Positions 7,556-18,187 of a DNA stretch of 64,000 bases are shown in pieces (positions within the stretch are counted from its first letter, which is position 1; each line of letters begins with the position of its first letter). The notes under the pieces were generated by a model. The model saw only the letters and a list, made by a program, of their open reading frames with translations. It made no database searches and had not been told where the DNA came from. A program made the position numbers and the translations under genes. This stretch comes from Nocardioides dongkuii (GTDB lineage: Bacteria; Actinomycetota; Actinomycetes; Propionibacteriales; Nocardioidaceae). Location of the stretch: NCBI RefSeq assembly GCF_014127485.1, contig NZ_CP059903.1, forward strand, positions 1,240,001-1,304,000, read 5' to 3'.

Positions 7556-8611
7556 GTGACGTCCCTTCGTCCCATCCGTGCCCGCCGCTCGCTGCGGCGC
7601 GCCCTGCCGCTCGCCGCACTGCTGCTCGCGCTCCCGCTCGCCGCCTGCGGCTCCGACGACGACTCCGAGGACGAGAGCACCGCCGGCTCCGGCGAGAGCT
7701 CTGCCGAGGCCTTCGAGCCGGTCACCATCGAGCACGCCTTCGGCGAGACCACGATCGAGGAGCGGCCCGAGCGCGTCGCCACCTGGGGCTGGGCCTCCAG
7801 CGACGCCGCCATCGCGCTCGGCGTCGTACCGGTCGCGATGCCGAAGAACAGCTACGGAGCCACCGAGGAGGGCTACATGCCCTGGCAGCAGGAGGCGATC
7901 GAGGCCTCTGGGGCCGAGGAGCCGGTGCTGCTGGCCGAGGCGGAGGCGCCGCCGTTCGAGGAGATCGCCGCGGCCGCGCCCGAGGTCATCATCGCCAACT
8001 ACTCGGGGATCACCGAGGCCGACTACGAGAAGCTCACGCAGATCGCGCCGACCGTCGCCTACCCCGACGAGCCCTGGGCCACCCCGTGGCGCGACGTGAT
8101 CACCACCGTCGGCGAGGTGCTCGGCCAGACCGACGAGGCCGAGCAGGTGCTCGAGGACATCGACGCCGAGGTCGCCGCGGCCGCCGAGGAGCACCCGGAG
8201 TTCGAGGGCAAGACGATCGCGGCCGTCGCGATCGACCCGGCCGCCTTCTACGTCTACCGCGGCGCCGACCCGCGCGTGCAGTACCTCGAGGACCTCGGCT
8301 TCACCCTCGCCCCGAGCGTGGGCGAGCTGGACACCGAGGAGACGACGTTCTACTACACGATCAGCACCGAGGAGGTCGACAAGCTGACCTCCGACGTGCT
8401 GCTCTCCTACGTCCCGACCGAGGAGCGGGTGGCCGAGATCGCCGAGGACAAGACCTACCAGGCGATGAGCCAGTTCCAGGACGGCACGGTCGCCCACCTC
8501 GTGGGCGAGGACCTCGTCTCGTCGGTCTCCCCGCCGACGGCGCTCTCGCTGACCTGGGGCATGGACGAGCTGATCGCGGCGCTCGAGCCCGCCGTCGCCG
8601 CGTCCAACTGA
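7556..8611 (+). CDS. iron-siderophore ABC transporter substrate-binding lipoprotein
   Basis: A 351-residue FepB/FhuD-type binding protein that presents the ferric siderophore to the permeases from the outer face of the membrane. It has an Arg-rich N-terminus, a hydrophobic segment and the lipobox LAAC with Cys31 as lipid anchor, then an acidic Ser/Glu linker. The periplasmic-binding fold shows ATWGWASSDAAIALG and an AAAPEVIIANYSGI motif. Start at GTG 7556 follows GAGGAG; the GTG at 7550 is too close to that site. The strong iron box upstream supports low-iron induction. Confidence 0.92.
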   Translation: MTSLRPIRARRSLRRALPLAALLLALPLAACGSDDDSEDESTAGSGESSAEAFEPVTIEHAFGETTIEERPERVATWGWASSDAAIALGVVPVAMPKNSYGATEEGYMPWQQEAIEASGAEEPVLLAEAEAPPFEEIAAAAPEVIIANYSGITEADYEKLTQIAPTVAYPDEPWATPWRDVITTVGEVLGQTDEAEQVLEDIDAEVAAAAEEHPEFEGKTIAAVAIDPAAFYVYRGADPRVQYLEDLGFTLAPSVGELDTEETTFYYTISTEEVDKLTSDVLLSYVPTEERVAEIAEDKTYQAMSQFQDGTVAHLVGEDLVSSVSPPTALSLTWGMDELIAALEPAVAASN

Positions 8612-8648
8612 GCACTGCCGCGGTGCGCGCGCACGCGCCCCGACCCAT

Positions 8649-8677
8649 CGCCCCGCGACCCGCCCGGTCGCGGGGCG
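8649..8677 (+). terminator. GC-rich hairpin ending the siderophore operon
   Basis: CGCCCCGCGACC and GGTCGCGGGGCG form a 12-bp perfect stem with a 5-nt loop, 37 bp after the lipoprotein stop. It has no T tract, common for actinobacterial terminators. Confidence 0.7.
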
Positions 8678-8714
8678 GTGGTGCGTCCGGAGCGGGTACG
8701 CCGGGTCGCGCGAG

Positions 8715-8720
8715 TACATT
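8715..8720 (+). promoter_or_regulatory. -10 box of leaderless kinase promoter
   Basis: TACATT ends 6 nt before the GTG start at 8727, the spacing of a leaderless transcript. No ribosome site is present. Confidence 0.55.
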
Positions 8721-8726
8721 TCGTCC

Positions 8727-10337
8727 GTGACGACGACGCAGACGGTGGTGGGTGACTACACCCTGCTCGCCAAGATCGGCGAGGGCGGGATGGGCGTGGT
8801 CCACCTCGCCCGGCGTCCCGACGGGCAGCGCGTCGCGCTCAAGGTGCTGCGCACCCACATCGTCGGTGACGACGAGGCGCGCGCCCGGCTGGCCCGCGAG
8901 GTCGGGTCGCTGCGCCGGATCCGCAGCCGCTGGGTCGCCGAGATCGTCGACGCCGACCCCTGGGCGCCGGTGCCGTACGTCGCCACCCGCTACGTCCCCG
9001 GCCTCTCCCTGCACGACCACGTGGTCGACGAGGGGCCGATCACCGGCCACGACCTGATGTGGTTCGCCGGGTGCCTGGCCGAGGGGCTCGCCTCCGTGCA
9101 CGGCGCCGGCGTCCTGCACCGCGACGTCAAGCCGTCGAACGTGCTGATGGAGGGCCGCACGCCGATCCTCATCGACTTCGGCCTGGCGCGGGTCGCCGAC
9201 GACCCGAAGCTCACCCACGCCGGGTGGCTGCTCGGCACGCCGGGCTACCTCGCCCCCGAGATCCTGTACGGCGAGGACGCGACCGCCGCCTCCGACCTGC
9301 ACTCCTGGGCCGCGACGGTGGCGTACGCCGGCACCGGGCGCGCGCCGTTCGGCCGGGGCCCGTCGATGGCGATCATGGACCGGGTCCGCCGCGGCGAGCA
9401 CGACCTGACCGGTCTGCCCCCGGACCTGCGCCGGGTGGTCGAGGCCACGCTCGACCCGGACCCGCTGCGCCGGCCCACGCTGGGGCAGCTGCTCGCCTGG
9501 CTGCGCCCGCAGACGACGCAGGCCGGCTCGCGTCGCCCGGTGCCGCCGCCCCCGGTGGCCACCGAGGACGTCTTCACGCTCCCGCTCGCGCTGGCGTCGC
9601 CGAGCGCGCTGGCCGACGCGCCCACCGACCGGGTGCCCGCCGGCTCCGACCTCGGGGCGCCGGCCACGCGGCTGGAGACCGAGCACGTCACGACCGCGAT
9701 CCCGACCTGGGACGACGGCGCGGACGCATTCCCTGCCGAACACCCCCTCGCGTTCCCCCTCGCCCCGCCCCCGCCGAGCTGGGGCGAGCGTGCGCGGCGC
9801 GGCGTCCTCCTCGTCGGCGCCGCGCTGGCCGTCGGCGCCGGCACCGCGGCGTACCCCTGGTGGGTGATCGCCGTCCTCGTCGTGCTCGTCTGGCTGCTGC
9901 GCAGCGGCTCCCTGGCCGCCAGCGCCGCCGGCGACCGGCGCCGGCTGCGCGGCCGGCGGTGGTACGACGGGGCGCGGTTCCTGCTCGCCGCCCCCTGGCA
10001 CATGGTGCGCTCGATCCCCGCCACGCTGGTGCTGGTGCTGTGGAGCGCGGGGCTGGCGGTGGCCGGCGCCCTGGTCTGCTACGCCGCGGCGGCCACCGCG
10101 CCGGTGACGCTCTTCGTCTCCGGCACGGTGCTGGCCGCGTCGCTGTGGACCGGACCCGGCGGCTCCCGGGTGCGCTCGCCGATCGCCCGCGCCGTCCACC
10201 CGCTCGCCGCCGACCCGCGCCGCTGGGTCGCCGCGGTCGTCGTCCTCGCGGTCCTCGCGCTCGGGCTGGGCGCGTTCGCCGAGCGCGGCCCCGACTGGTC
10301 GCCCGCCGACTCCCGGCCGCTGTCGTCGGTGGGGTAA
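8727..10337 (+). CDS. membrane-anchored serine/threonine protein kinase
   Basis: A 536-residue Hanks-type kinase. The N-terminal catalytic domain (about 10-265) has the Gly-rich loop GEGGMG, Lys39 in VALKVL, the HRD motif at 131-133 followed by KPSN, DFG at 150-152 and a GTPGYLAPE activation-segment end. A Pro/Ala-rich linker follows, then at least four hydrophobic helices in the last 190 residues. No PASTA or other sensor domain is seen, so the input signal is unknown. All catalytic residues are intact. The GTG start fits a leaderless message from TACATT. Confidence 0.9.
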   Translation: MTTTQTVVGDYTLLAKIGEGGMGVVHLARRPDGQRVALKVLRTHIVGDDEARARLAREVGSLRRIRSRWVAEIVDADPWAPVPYVATRYVPGLSLHDHVVDEGPITGHDLMWFAGCLAEGLASVHGAGVLHRDVKPSNVLMEGRTPILIDFGLARVADDPKLTHAGWLLGTPGYLAPEILYGEDATAASDLHSWAATVAYAGTGRAPFGRGPSMAIMDRVRRGEHDLTGLPPDLRRVVEATLDPDPLRRPTLGQLLAWLRPQTTQAGSRRPVPPPPVATEDVFTLPLALASPSALADAPTDRVPAGSDLGAPATRLETEHVTTAIPTWDDGADAFPAEHPLAFPLAPPPPSWGERARRGVLLVGAALAVGAGTAAYPWWVIAVLVVLVWLLRSGSLAASAAGDRRRLRGRRWYDGARFLLAAPWHMVRSIPATLVLVLWSAGLAVAGALVCYAAAATAPVTLFVSGTVLAASLWTGPGGSRVRSPIARAVHPLAADPRRWVAAVVVLAVLALGLGAFAERGPDWSPADSRPLSSVG

Positions 10338-10398
10338 GGGGTGCCCGGATCGGGAGACGCCCGCCCGTCGCGGGGCGGGTCGTGGCACCATGGGTGAC

Positions 10399-10425
10399 AT
10401 GCAGCACCGCATCCGCATTCCCTAG
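10399..10425 (+). CDS. putative cimA leader peptide MQHRIRIP
   Basis: An 8-codon frame with two Ile codons (ATC, ATT) separated by one Arg codon, ending TAG, sits 81 bp before cimA. An in-frame ATG at 10390 would give MGDMQHRIRIP. A CACCAT -10-like hexamer ends 7 nt before 10399, consistent with a leaderless leader. Citramalate synthase feeds isoleucine synthesis, so Ile codons before a hairpin and terminator suggest attenuation. The peptide is short and inferred, not proven. Confidence 0.5.
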   Translation: MQHRIRIP

Positions 10426-10478
10426 CGCGTCGAGCACCTTCGACGCGCCGACCTCTCGCACCCACGGGAGGTTTTTTT
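10425..10478 (+). promoter_or_regulatory. attenuator-like hairpin and intrinsic terminator before cimA
   Basis: Two stems follow the leader stop codon. Stem 1 is GCGCGTCGA/TCGACGCGC (10425-10433 with 10440-10448, 9 bp perfect). Stem 2 is ACCTCTCG/CGGGAGGT (10451-10458 with 10465-10472, 8 bp with one G-U pair), followed by a run of seven T (10472-10478), a textbook intrinsic terminator and the only strong T tract noticed in this GC-rich window. It could alternatively just end the kinase transcript. Confidence 0.7.
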
Positions 10479-10506
10479 GTGCCCCGAGATCGACGAGAGA
10501 GAACCG

Positions 10507-12099
10507 ATGGACCTGCACGGCTCGTTCCACGTCTACGACACCACCCTGCGCGACGGCGCGCAGCAGGAGGGGCTGACCCTCTCGGTCGCCGACAAGCTGT
10601 CGATCGCGCGGCAGCTCGACGACCTCGGCGTCGGGTTCATCGAGGGCGGGTGGCCGGGGGCGAACCCCAAGGACACCGAGTTCTTCCGCCGCGCGTCCGA
10701 GGAGCTCGACCTCAAGCACGCGCGGCTCGCGGCGTTCGGCGCGACCCGCCGCGCCGGGGTGCGCGCGGCCGACGACCCGCAGGTCGCGGCGCTCCGCGAC
10801 AGCGGCGCCGGCGTGGTCACGCTGGTGGCGAAGTCGCACGACCGGCACGTCGAGCTCGCGCTGCGCACCACGCTCGAGGAGAACCTCGCGATGGTCCGCG
10901 ACACCGTCTCCCACCTCCGCGCCGAGGGGCAGCAGGTCTTCCTCGACGCCGAGCACTTCTTCGACGGCTACCGCGCCAACCGCGACTACGCCCTCGAGGT
11001 GCTGCGCACGGCGTACGACGCGGGCGCCGAGGTCGTCGCCCTGTGCGACACCAACGGCGGCATGCTCCCCACCTGGGTCGGCGACGTGGTCCACGACGTC
11101 GTCGACACCACCGGGGTGCGCGTCGGCATCCACGCCCACAACGACAGCGGCTGCGCGGTCGCGAACTCGCTGGCCGCGGTCGCCGCCGGCGCCACGCACG
11201 TCCAGGGCTGCATCAACGGGTACGGCGAGCGCACCGGCAACGCCGACCTGGTCACCGTCGTGGCCAACCTCGAGCTCAAGCTGGACCGGCAGGTGCTCCC
11301 GGCCGGGCTGCTGCGCGACGCCACCCGGATCGCCCACGCGGTCGCCGAGGTCACCAACTTCCCGCCCGCGAGCCGGCAGCCGTACGTCGGCACCTCGGCG
11401 TTCGCGCACAAGGCCGGCCTGCACGCCAGCGCGATCAAGGTGGACCCGAACCTCTACCAGCACCTCGACCCCGTGCAGGTCGGCAACGACATGCGGCTGC
11501 TGGTCTCCGACATGGCCGGCCGGGCCTCGATCGAGCTCAAGGGCCGCGAGCTCGGCTTCGACCTGTCCGGGGACAAGGACCTGCTCGGCCGGATCACCGA
11601 CCGGGTCAAGGTGCTGGAGGCGCGGGGCCACACCTTCGAGGCCGCCGACGCGTCCTTCGAGCTGCTGCTCCTCGAGGAGGTCGAGGGCCAACGGCCGTCG
11701 TACTTCGAGGTCGAGTCGTGGCGGGTGATCACCGAGACGCTGCACCACGCCCGGCCCGGCGAGGAGGCGGTCTCCGAGGCCACCGTGAAGCTGCAGTCGG
11801 CGGGCGTGCGCTACGTGGTCACCGGCGAGGGCAACGGCCCGGTGAACGCCCTGGACCAGGCGCTGCGCAGCGCGATCGGCCAGGCGTTCCCGGAGGTCGC
11901 GAAGTTCGAGCTGATCGACTACAAGGTGCGGATCCTCGACCAGGGGCACGGCACCGACGCGATCACCCGCGTGCTCATCGAGACCTCCGACGGCGAGTCG
12001 TCCTGGGTCACGGTCGGCGTCGGCCACAACGTGATCGAGGCGTCGTGGGGGGCGCTGGTGGACGGGCTGACGTTCGGGCTGCGGCGCCAGGGGGTCTAG
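10507..12099 (+). CDS. cimA: (R)-citramalate synthase
   Basis: A 530-residue HMGL-like enzyme condensing pyruvate and acetyl-CoA to citramalate, the first step of a threonine-independent route to 2-oxobutyrate and isoleucine. The N-terminal TIM barrel starts YDTTLRDGAQQEG, with GWPGANPKDTEFF, the metal-binding HAHND region and GYGERTGNADL; the C-terminal third is a LeuA allosteric dimer domain. The length and the GANPKDTEFF motif separate it from 2-isopropylmalate synthase. ATG 10507 is preceded by GAGAGA; a TTG at 10477 lies inside the terminator T run and is rejected. Confidence 0.93.
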   Translation: MDLHGSFHVYDTTLRDGAQQEGLTLSVADKLSIARQLDDLGVGFIEGGWPGANPKDTEFFRRASEELDLKHARLAAFGATRRAGVRAADDPQVAALRDSGAGVVTLVAKSHDRHVELALRTTLEENLAMVRDTVSHLRAEGQQVFLDAEHFFDGYRANRDYALEVLRTAYDAGAEVVALCDTNGGMLPTWVGDVVHDVVDTTGVRVGIHAHNDSGCAVANSLAAVAAGATHVQGCINGYGERTGNADLVTVVANLELKLDRQVLPAGLLRDATRIAHAVAEVTNFPPASRQPYVGTSAFAHKAGLHASAIKVDPNLYQHLDPVQVGNDMRLLVSDMAGRASIELKGRELGFDLSGDKDLLGRITDRVKVLEARGHTFEAADASFELLLLEEVEGQRPSYFEVESWRVITETLHHARPGEEAVSEATVKLQSAGVRYVVTGEGNGPVNALDQALRSAIGQAFPEVAKFELIDYKVRILDQGHGTDAITRVLIETSDGESSWVTVGVGHNVIEASWGALVDGLTFGLRRQGV

Positions 12100-12110
12100 A
12101 CGCGACGCCG

Positions 12111-12725
12111 TCAGGAGCGGGGCGGCACCGGGATCCCGACGACGCGGGAGACCAGGTCGTCCCACCCGGCGAGCACCCGGTCGACCGGGAACTCCTCGAC
12201 GCGCACCTGCTGGTCGAGGATCGGCAGCTCCAGCGGCGCGAGCAGCGCGGTCGCGAGCAGCGGCAGGTCGCCGTGGACGCCGAGCTCGGCGAGCAGGTGG
12301 CGCACGTGCATCATCGTGAAGGAGTACGCCGCGTACGAGCGGGTGCCGGCCGCTCCGGCCTCGCGGATCAGGTCGCCGTGGCGCAGCGTCGCCTCGAGCC
12401 GCGAGCAGCCGAACGCGAGCAGCCGGTCCAGCGGCGGGGCGCCCGGTCCGAGCGGCGGGGGACCGGAGATCACCGCGGCCTGCCACTCGGTCTCGGACCG
12501 GTTCAGCAGCGCGGCCATCAGCCCTTCGCGAGACTCGAAGCGGCGGAAGACGGTGCCCTTGCCGACGCCGGCGCGCGCCGCCACGGCCTCCATCGTCACC
12601 GCGCGCAGGCCGTGCTCCTCGACCAGCTCGTCGGCCGCGCGGAGCAGCGCCTCGCGGTTGCGCGCCGCATCGCGACGCTCCAGCGGCGGGGCGTCGAGCA
12701 GGGGGAGGATGCGGCGCTCGGACAT
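12111..12725 (-). CDS. TetR family transcriptional regulator
   Basis: A 204-residue protein with an N-terminal TetR helix-turn-helix (about 20-65: ADELVEEHGLRAVTMEAVAARAGVGKGTVFRRF) and a variable all-helical ligand domain. It is divergent from the FMN reductase gene, with a 20-bp palindromic operator candidate between them, so it probably represses that gene and itself. Its 3' end lies 11 bp from the cimA stop (convergent). The inducer is not known. Confidence 0.88.
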   Translation of the reverse strand: MSERRILPLLDAPPLERRDAARNREALLRAADELVEEHGLRAVTMEAVAARAGVGKGTVFRRFESREGLMAALLNRSETEWQAAVISGPPPLGPGAPPLDRLLAFGCSRLEATLRHGDLIREAGAAGTRSYAAYSFTMMHVRHLLAELGVHGDLPLLATALLAPLELPILDQQVRVEEFPVDRVLAGWDDLVSRVVGIPVPPRS

Positions 12726-12782
12726 GGCCTGCCCACTGTAGAGAGCAACGCCTCACCGGTTCGAGGTCCAGACCGGGAATAC

Positions 12783-12802
12783 AACCGGACCACGGTCCGT
12801 TT
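12783..12802. promoter_or_regulatory. candidate TetR operator
   Basis: AACCGGACC-AC-GGTCCGTTT is a 20-bp inverted repeat with one mismatch between the arms, located between the divergent TetR and reductase genes, 42 bp before the reductase start. Length and symmetry suit a TetR dimer site. Confidence 0.65.
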
Positions 12803-12843
12803 TGCCCCGTGACCACCACGCCCCATGTTCCAGGAGGAACCCC

Positions 12844-13395
12844 ATGTCCGACACCCGTGTCATCGTCCTCGTCGGCAGCCTGCGCGCCGACTCCGTCAAC
12901 CGACGGATCGCCGAGAAGCTCCGCGACCAGGCCCCCGAGGGCGTGACCCTCGAGATCGCCGAGGGCCTCGCCGACCTCCCGTTCTACAACGAGGAGATCG
13001 ACGGCGAGCAGGTCCCCGAGGCTGCTGCCCGGCTCCGCTCGCAGGTCGCCGCCGCCGACCGCGTCCTCGTGGTCACCCCCGAGTACAACGGCACCATGCC
13101 GGCCGCGCTCAACAACGCCATCGACTGGCTCTCCCGCCCGTACGGCGCCGGCGCCCTGACCGCCAAGCCGTTCGCGGTCATCGGCACCACCCCCACGCCG
13201 TACGGCGGCCGCTGGGCGCACGCCGACGCCAACCGCTCCGCGAACATCGCGGGCGCCGTGGTGCTCGAGGACGTGACCGTCTCCCAGCCCGGCGTCGACG
13301 TCGACGTCCTCGAGGACCCCGAGGTCCAGGCCCGCATGCAGGAGGCGCTGCGCTCCCTCGTCGAGTACGACCCCGCCCCCTCCTCGGCGGCCTGA
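12844..13395 (+). CDS. NADPH-dependent FMN reductase
   Basis: A 183-residue flavodoxin-fold protein of the YieF/azoreductase-like group. Visible features are the N-terminal phosphate-binding loop VGSLRADSVNRR, the flavin-contacting PEYNGTMPAALNNAIDWLSRP segment and GTTPTPYGGRWA. It would reduce FMN or quinones with NAD(P)H. The ATG at 12844 has an AGGAGG site upstream. It is divergent from the TetR gene and likely its target, which suggests induction by a quinone or another toxic compound. Confidence 0.88.
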   Translation: MSDTRVIVLVGSLRADSVNRRIAEKLRDQAPEGVTLEIAEGLADLPFYNEEIDGEQVPEAAARLRSQVAAADRVLVVTPEYNGTMPAALNNAIDWLSRPYGAGALTAKPFAVIGTTPTPYGGRWAHADANRSANIAGAVVLEDVTVSQPGVDVDVLEDPEVQARMQEALRSLVEYDPAPSSAA

Positions 13396-13415
13396 CCCGG
13401 GTCCCCTCCGGCGGC

Positions 13416-13421
13416 TAGGTT
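13416..13421 (+). promoter_or_regulatory. -10 box of leaderless amidase promoter
   Basis: TAGGTT ends 7 nt before the GTG at 13429; no ribosome site is seen. Confidence 0.5.
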
Positions 13422-13428
13422 CGAGGTC

Positions 13429-15720
<2,292 letters not shown>

Positions 15721-15811
15721 GGGCTGGTCGCCCTCGAAAGGCCGCCGTACGCGCGGTCTGGTCCGACAGAGCAGTTCGCAACTCATCAGTGCGACCCGGC
15801 GTCTCCTGAGG

Positions 15812-16234
15812 ATGACCTCTCCGTCGGTCCGACGTGGCGGCCTTGCGGCCGCCCTGGTCGCTGCGTGTTCCTTGACCTCCGCGTGCGCCTCGCCCGAGAG
15901 CGGCTCCACCGTTCCCGAGAGCCGCACCGCCGCCCCGACCGAGACTCCAGACGTCGCCTCGGCGCCCCCGAGTCCCGATGTCCCACCCCTCACGCGGTGC
16001 AGCGACGTCGTACCCCCTGCTGGCGGCTTCGGCGAGGGCGACTTCGGTGCCGACCTCACGACAGGGACGGCGACCCTGAACGTCAGCGACACCCGGGACG
16101 GGCGGTACCGCAACATCACCTACGTGGTTGCCTACCGGACCGACCCGACGTGCCGCACCAGCCCGGAGGTGGCCCGCCTCCTGGATCGCTTGGACCTACC
16201 CGTCTGCTGCGCGACGCGGCGAGCGCTCAGCGGC
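15812..16234 (+). pseudogene. truncated lipoprotein gene (3' end lost)
   Basis: The ATG at 15812 opens a convincing lipoprotein N-terminus: two Arg, a hydrophobic segment and lipobox LTSAC with Cys25, then a Ser/Thr/Pro linker and a start of a folded region (GDFGADLTTGTATLNVSDTRDGRYRNITYVV). Past about 16230 the frame has no stop; it runs antisense through the GNAT gene and into bioN until 17272. The natural 3' part therefore seems missing, replaced at the junction with the converging GNAT gene. The end given is where plausible coding stops. No homologue recognised. Confidence 0.5.
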
Positions 16235-16840
16235 TCAGCCCGGCCCGAAGTCGATCCGCATCACGGCTCGGCGCGGGGTCGGCCGGCTCACCTCCCGGAA
16301 GCCGGCGGCGGCGTACGTCGCGAGGCTGCCGACGTGCAGCTCCTCGGTGATGGCCGCGGTCGTCGTCATGGGGTACGCCTCGAGCGCGCGGGCGCCTCGG
16401 TCACGGGCGAAGCCGACCGCGGCGCGTGCCAGCGCGCGACTGACGCCGCGCTTCCGGAACTCGGCCCGGGTCAGCAGGCAGGTCACGGCCCAGACGCTCT
16501 CGTCCGCCGGGTCCTCGGCGCGCCCCAGCCACGGCACCTTGTAGACCCGGACCAGTCCGCCGTAGTGGGGGCGGGGCTCGACCGCGCACCACCCGACGGG
16601 CTCAGCGTCCAGGTAGGCGACCAGGCCGCTGGTCGTCGGAGCGGCGGGGTCGCCGCAGTCGGTCTGCCGGTAGAGCCGGTCCGCCCGGACCTCGCTCGGG
16701 ACGCCCGCGAAGGTCTCGCCCGCCGCGAGCTTGTACCGCTGGCACTGGCACCGCGAGGACGGACCGCGCGACCCGAAGACGGCCTGCAGGTCCTCGGCCC
16801 GAGCCTGGTTGGCGGGGACGACAGAGATGGCGGCTTCCAT
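16235..16840 (-). CDS. GNAT family N-acetyltransferase
   Basis: A 201-residue acetyltransferase. It contains a Cys-rich start (GPSSRCQCQRYK), a central ESVWAVTCLLTRAEFRKRGVSRALA segment that carries the acetyl-CoA binding R-x-x-G-x-S/A loop, and a C-terminal EELHVGSLATYAAAGF motif. The pattern resembles a subgroup of actinobacterial GNATs of unknown substrate. ATG at 16840 was chosen; upstream sequence in frame belongs to the divergent spacer before bioN's 3' end. It converges on the truncated lipoprotein gene. Confidence 0.8.
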   Translation of the reverse strand: MEAAISVVPANQARAEDLQAVFGSRGPSSRCQCQRYKLAAGETFAGVPSEVRADRLYRQTDCGDPAAPTTSGLVAYLDAEPVGWCAVEPRPHYGGLVRVYKVPWLGRAEDPADESVWAVTCLLTRAEFRKRGVSRALARAAVGFARDRGARALEAYPMTTTAAITEELHVGSLATYAAAGFREVSRPTPRRAVMRIDFGPG

Positions 16841-16881
16841 GCCCGCACATGCTGCCAGTCGCCCCGCCCATCCCGACGCGC

Positions 16882-17493
16882 TCAGTCGCCGATGCCGCGC
16901 GCCTGCAGCGCGTCGCCGGTCTCGTGCGCGCGGGCGACGACGCGGACGACGAACGGCGTGAGCAGGGCCCGCGGGTGCCGGCCGAGGCCGCGTGCGCGGG
17001 CGGCGTCCCGGGTCTCCAGCGCCAGCGCGACGGTGCCCGGCAGCGCCTGGATCGCCAGCCCGAACGTCAGGGCGACCCGGTCGGGGTCCACCCCGAACCG
17101 GCGCAGCGGCCGCATCGCCCGCACCAGCGCGTCGAGCATCGCGTTGACCGGCGTGGTGGCGCTGAGCACGATCGCCGCGAGCGAGAGGCTGATCAGGTCG
17201 ACGAGGGTCTCGACCGCCTTGTCGCGGCCGTACCACCACCACTGCAGCGCCGCCGCGAAGACCGCGAAGTAGAGCACCACCCGCGTCGCCCGCACGAGCG
17301 TGCGCAGCCGCACCCGGCCGACCAGCGGGAGGGCGAGCGCGGTGGCCAGGAAGACCCACGACCACTCCACGCTGCGGACCACGACGACGCAGAGGCAGTA
17401 CGCCGCGAGCAGCGCGAGCTTGACGCCGACGCGGGCCCGGTGGAGCGGCGTGTCCCCGGGCTGGTGGACGCCGACCAGGATCGCGGTGCTCAC
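16882..17493 (-). CDS. bioN: ECF transporter T component for biotin
   Basis: A 203-residue membrane protein of the CbiQ/BioN family, coupling the ATPase to the substrate-binding BioY. About five hydrophobic segments are visible, and the C-terminal cytoplasmic part carries the ETRDAARARG and QARGI motifs (the paired Ala-Arg-Gly signatures). GTG at 17493 overlaps the upstream bioM stop by 4 bp. It is the last gene of the bioY-bioM-bioN operon. Confidence 0.9.
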   Translation of the reverse strand: MSTAILVGVHQPGDTPLHRARVGVKLALLAAYCLCVVVVRSVEWSWVFLATALALPLVGRVRLRTLVRATRVVLYFAVFAAALQWWWYGRDKAVETLVDLISLSLAAIVLSATTPVNAMLDALVRAMRPLRRFGVDPDRVALTFGLAIQALPGTVALALETRDAARARGLGRHPRALLTPFVVRVVARAHETGDALQARGIGD

Positions 17494-18185
17494 GGCAGCG
17501 CCGACGCGACGTACTCGTCGACGGCCCGGTCCGCCGGCCCGTCGAAGCGCACCCGGCCGTCCTCGACCACGAGCACCCGGTCGCAGCGGCGGGCCAGGTC
17601 GAGGTCGTGGGTGACCAGGACCAGCTGCTGCTCGAGGGCGAGGAGCAGGTCGCCGACGCGACGGGTGTTGGCGAGGTCGAGCAGCGTCGTGGGCTCGTCG
17701 GCGACGACCACCGACGGCTCGGTGGCGAGCACGCCGGCGAGCGCGAGCAGCTGCTTCTGGCCGCCGGAGAGGCTGTGCACGCTGTCGTGCGCGTGGGCGC
17801 CGAGGCCGTACGCCGCGAGCAGGGCCAGCGCCCGCTCGCGCCGCCGGCCGGCGTGCTTCTCGTGCCGCCGCAGGGACAGCTCGACGTCCTCGACGCAGGT
17901 CGGCATCACCAGCTGGGCGGCCGGGTCGGTGAACACGAACGCCACCCGACGGCGTACGTCGGCGCCGCGGCGGGCGACGTCCAGGTCGTCGACGAGGACC
18001 CGGCCGCTGGTCGGTGTCACCAGGCCGTTGAGCAGCCGGGCCAGCGTGGACTTGCCGGACCCGTTGGCGCCGACGACGCCGATCCGGCGCTCGGTGAGGG
18101 TCAGGGTGGTCGGCGCGAGCACGACCCGGTCGCCCGAGGGGGTGGCGACCGTGACGCCCGCGTCGACGAGCTCGATGGTGGGCAC
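17490..18185 (-). CDS. bioM: ECF transporter ATPase for biotin
   Basis: A 231-residue ABC ATPase with Walker A VGANGSGKSTL, a Q-loop in FVFTDPAAQLVMPT, signature LSGGQKQLLALAGV, Walker B SVVVADEPTTLLD and H-loop THD. It energises the ECF biotin importer. The GTG start at 18185 lies 2 bp after the bioY stop, and its own stop overlaps bioN. Note that Walker B reads VVADEP, as is common in this subfamily. Confidence 0.92.
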   Translation of the reverse strand: MPTIELVDAGVTVATPSGDRVVLAPTTLTLTERRIGVVGANGSGKSTLARLLNGLVTPTSGRVLVDDLDVARRGADVRRRVAFVFTDPAAQLVMPTCVEDVELSLRRHEKHAGRRRERALALLAAYGLGAHAHDSVHSLSGGQKQLLALAGVLATEPSVVVADEPTTLLDLANTRRVGDLLLALEQQLVLVTHDLDLARRCDRVLVVEDGRVRFDGPADRAVDEYVASALP

Positions 18186-18187
18186 GC

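Noticed and set aside
10477-10506. TTG or GTG at 10477/10479 as the cimA start
   Set aside because: They lie inside or at the end of the terminator T run and have no ribosome site; ATG 10507 matches the conserved N-terminus.
16235-17272. Extension of the lipoprotein frame to a 486-residue protein
   Set aside because: The extension is antisense to an intact GNAT gene and bioN and has no protein-like character.
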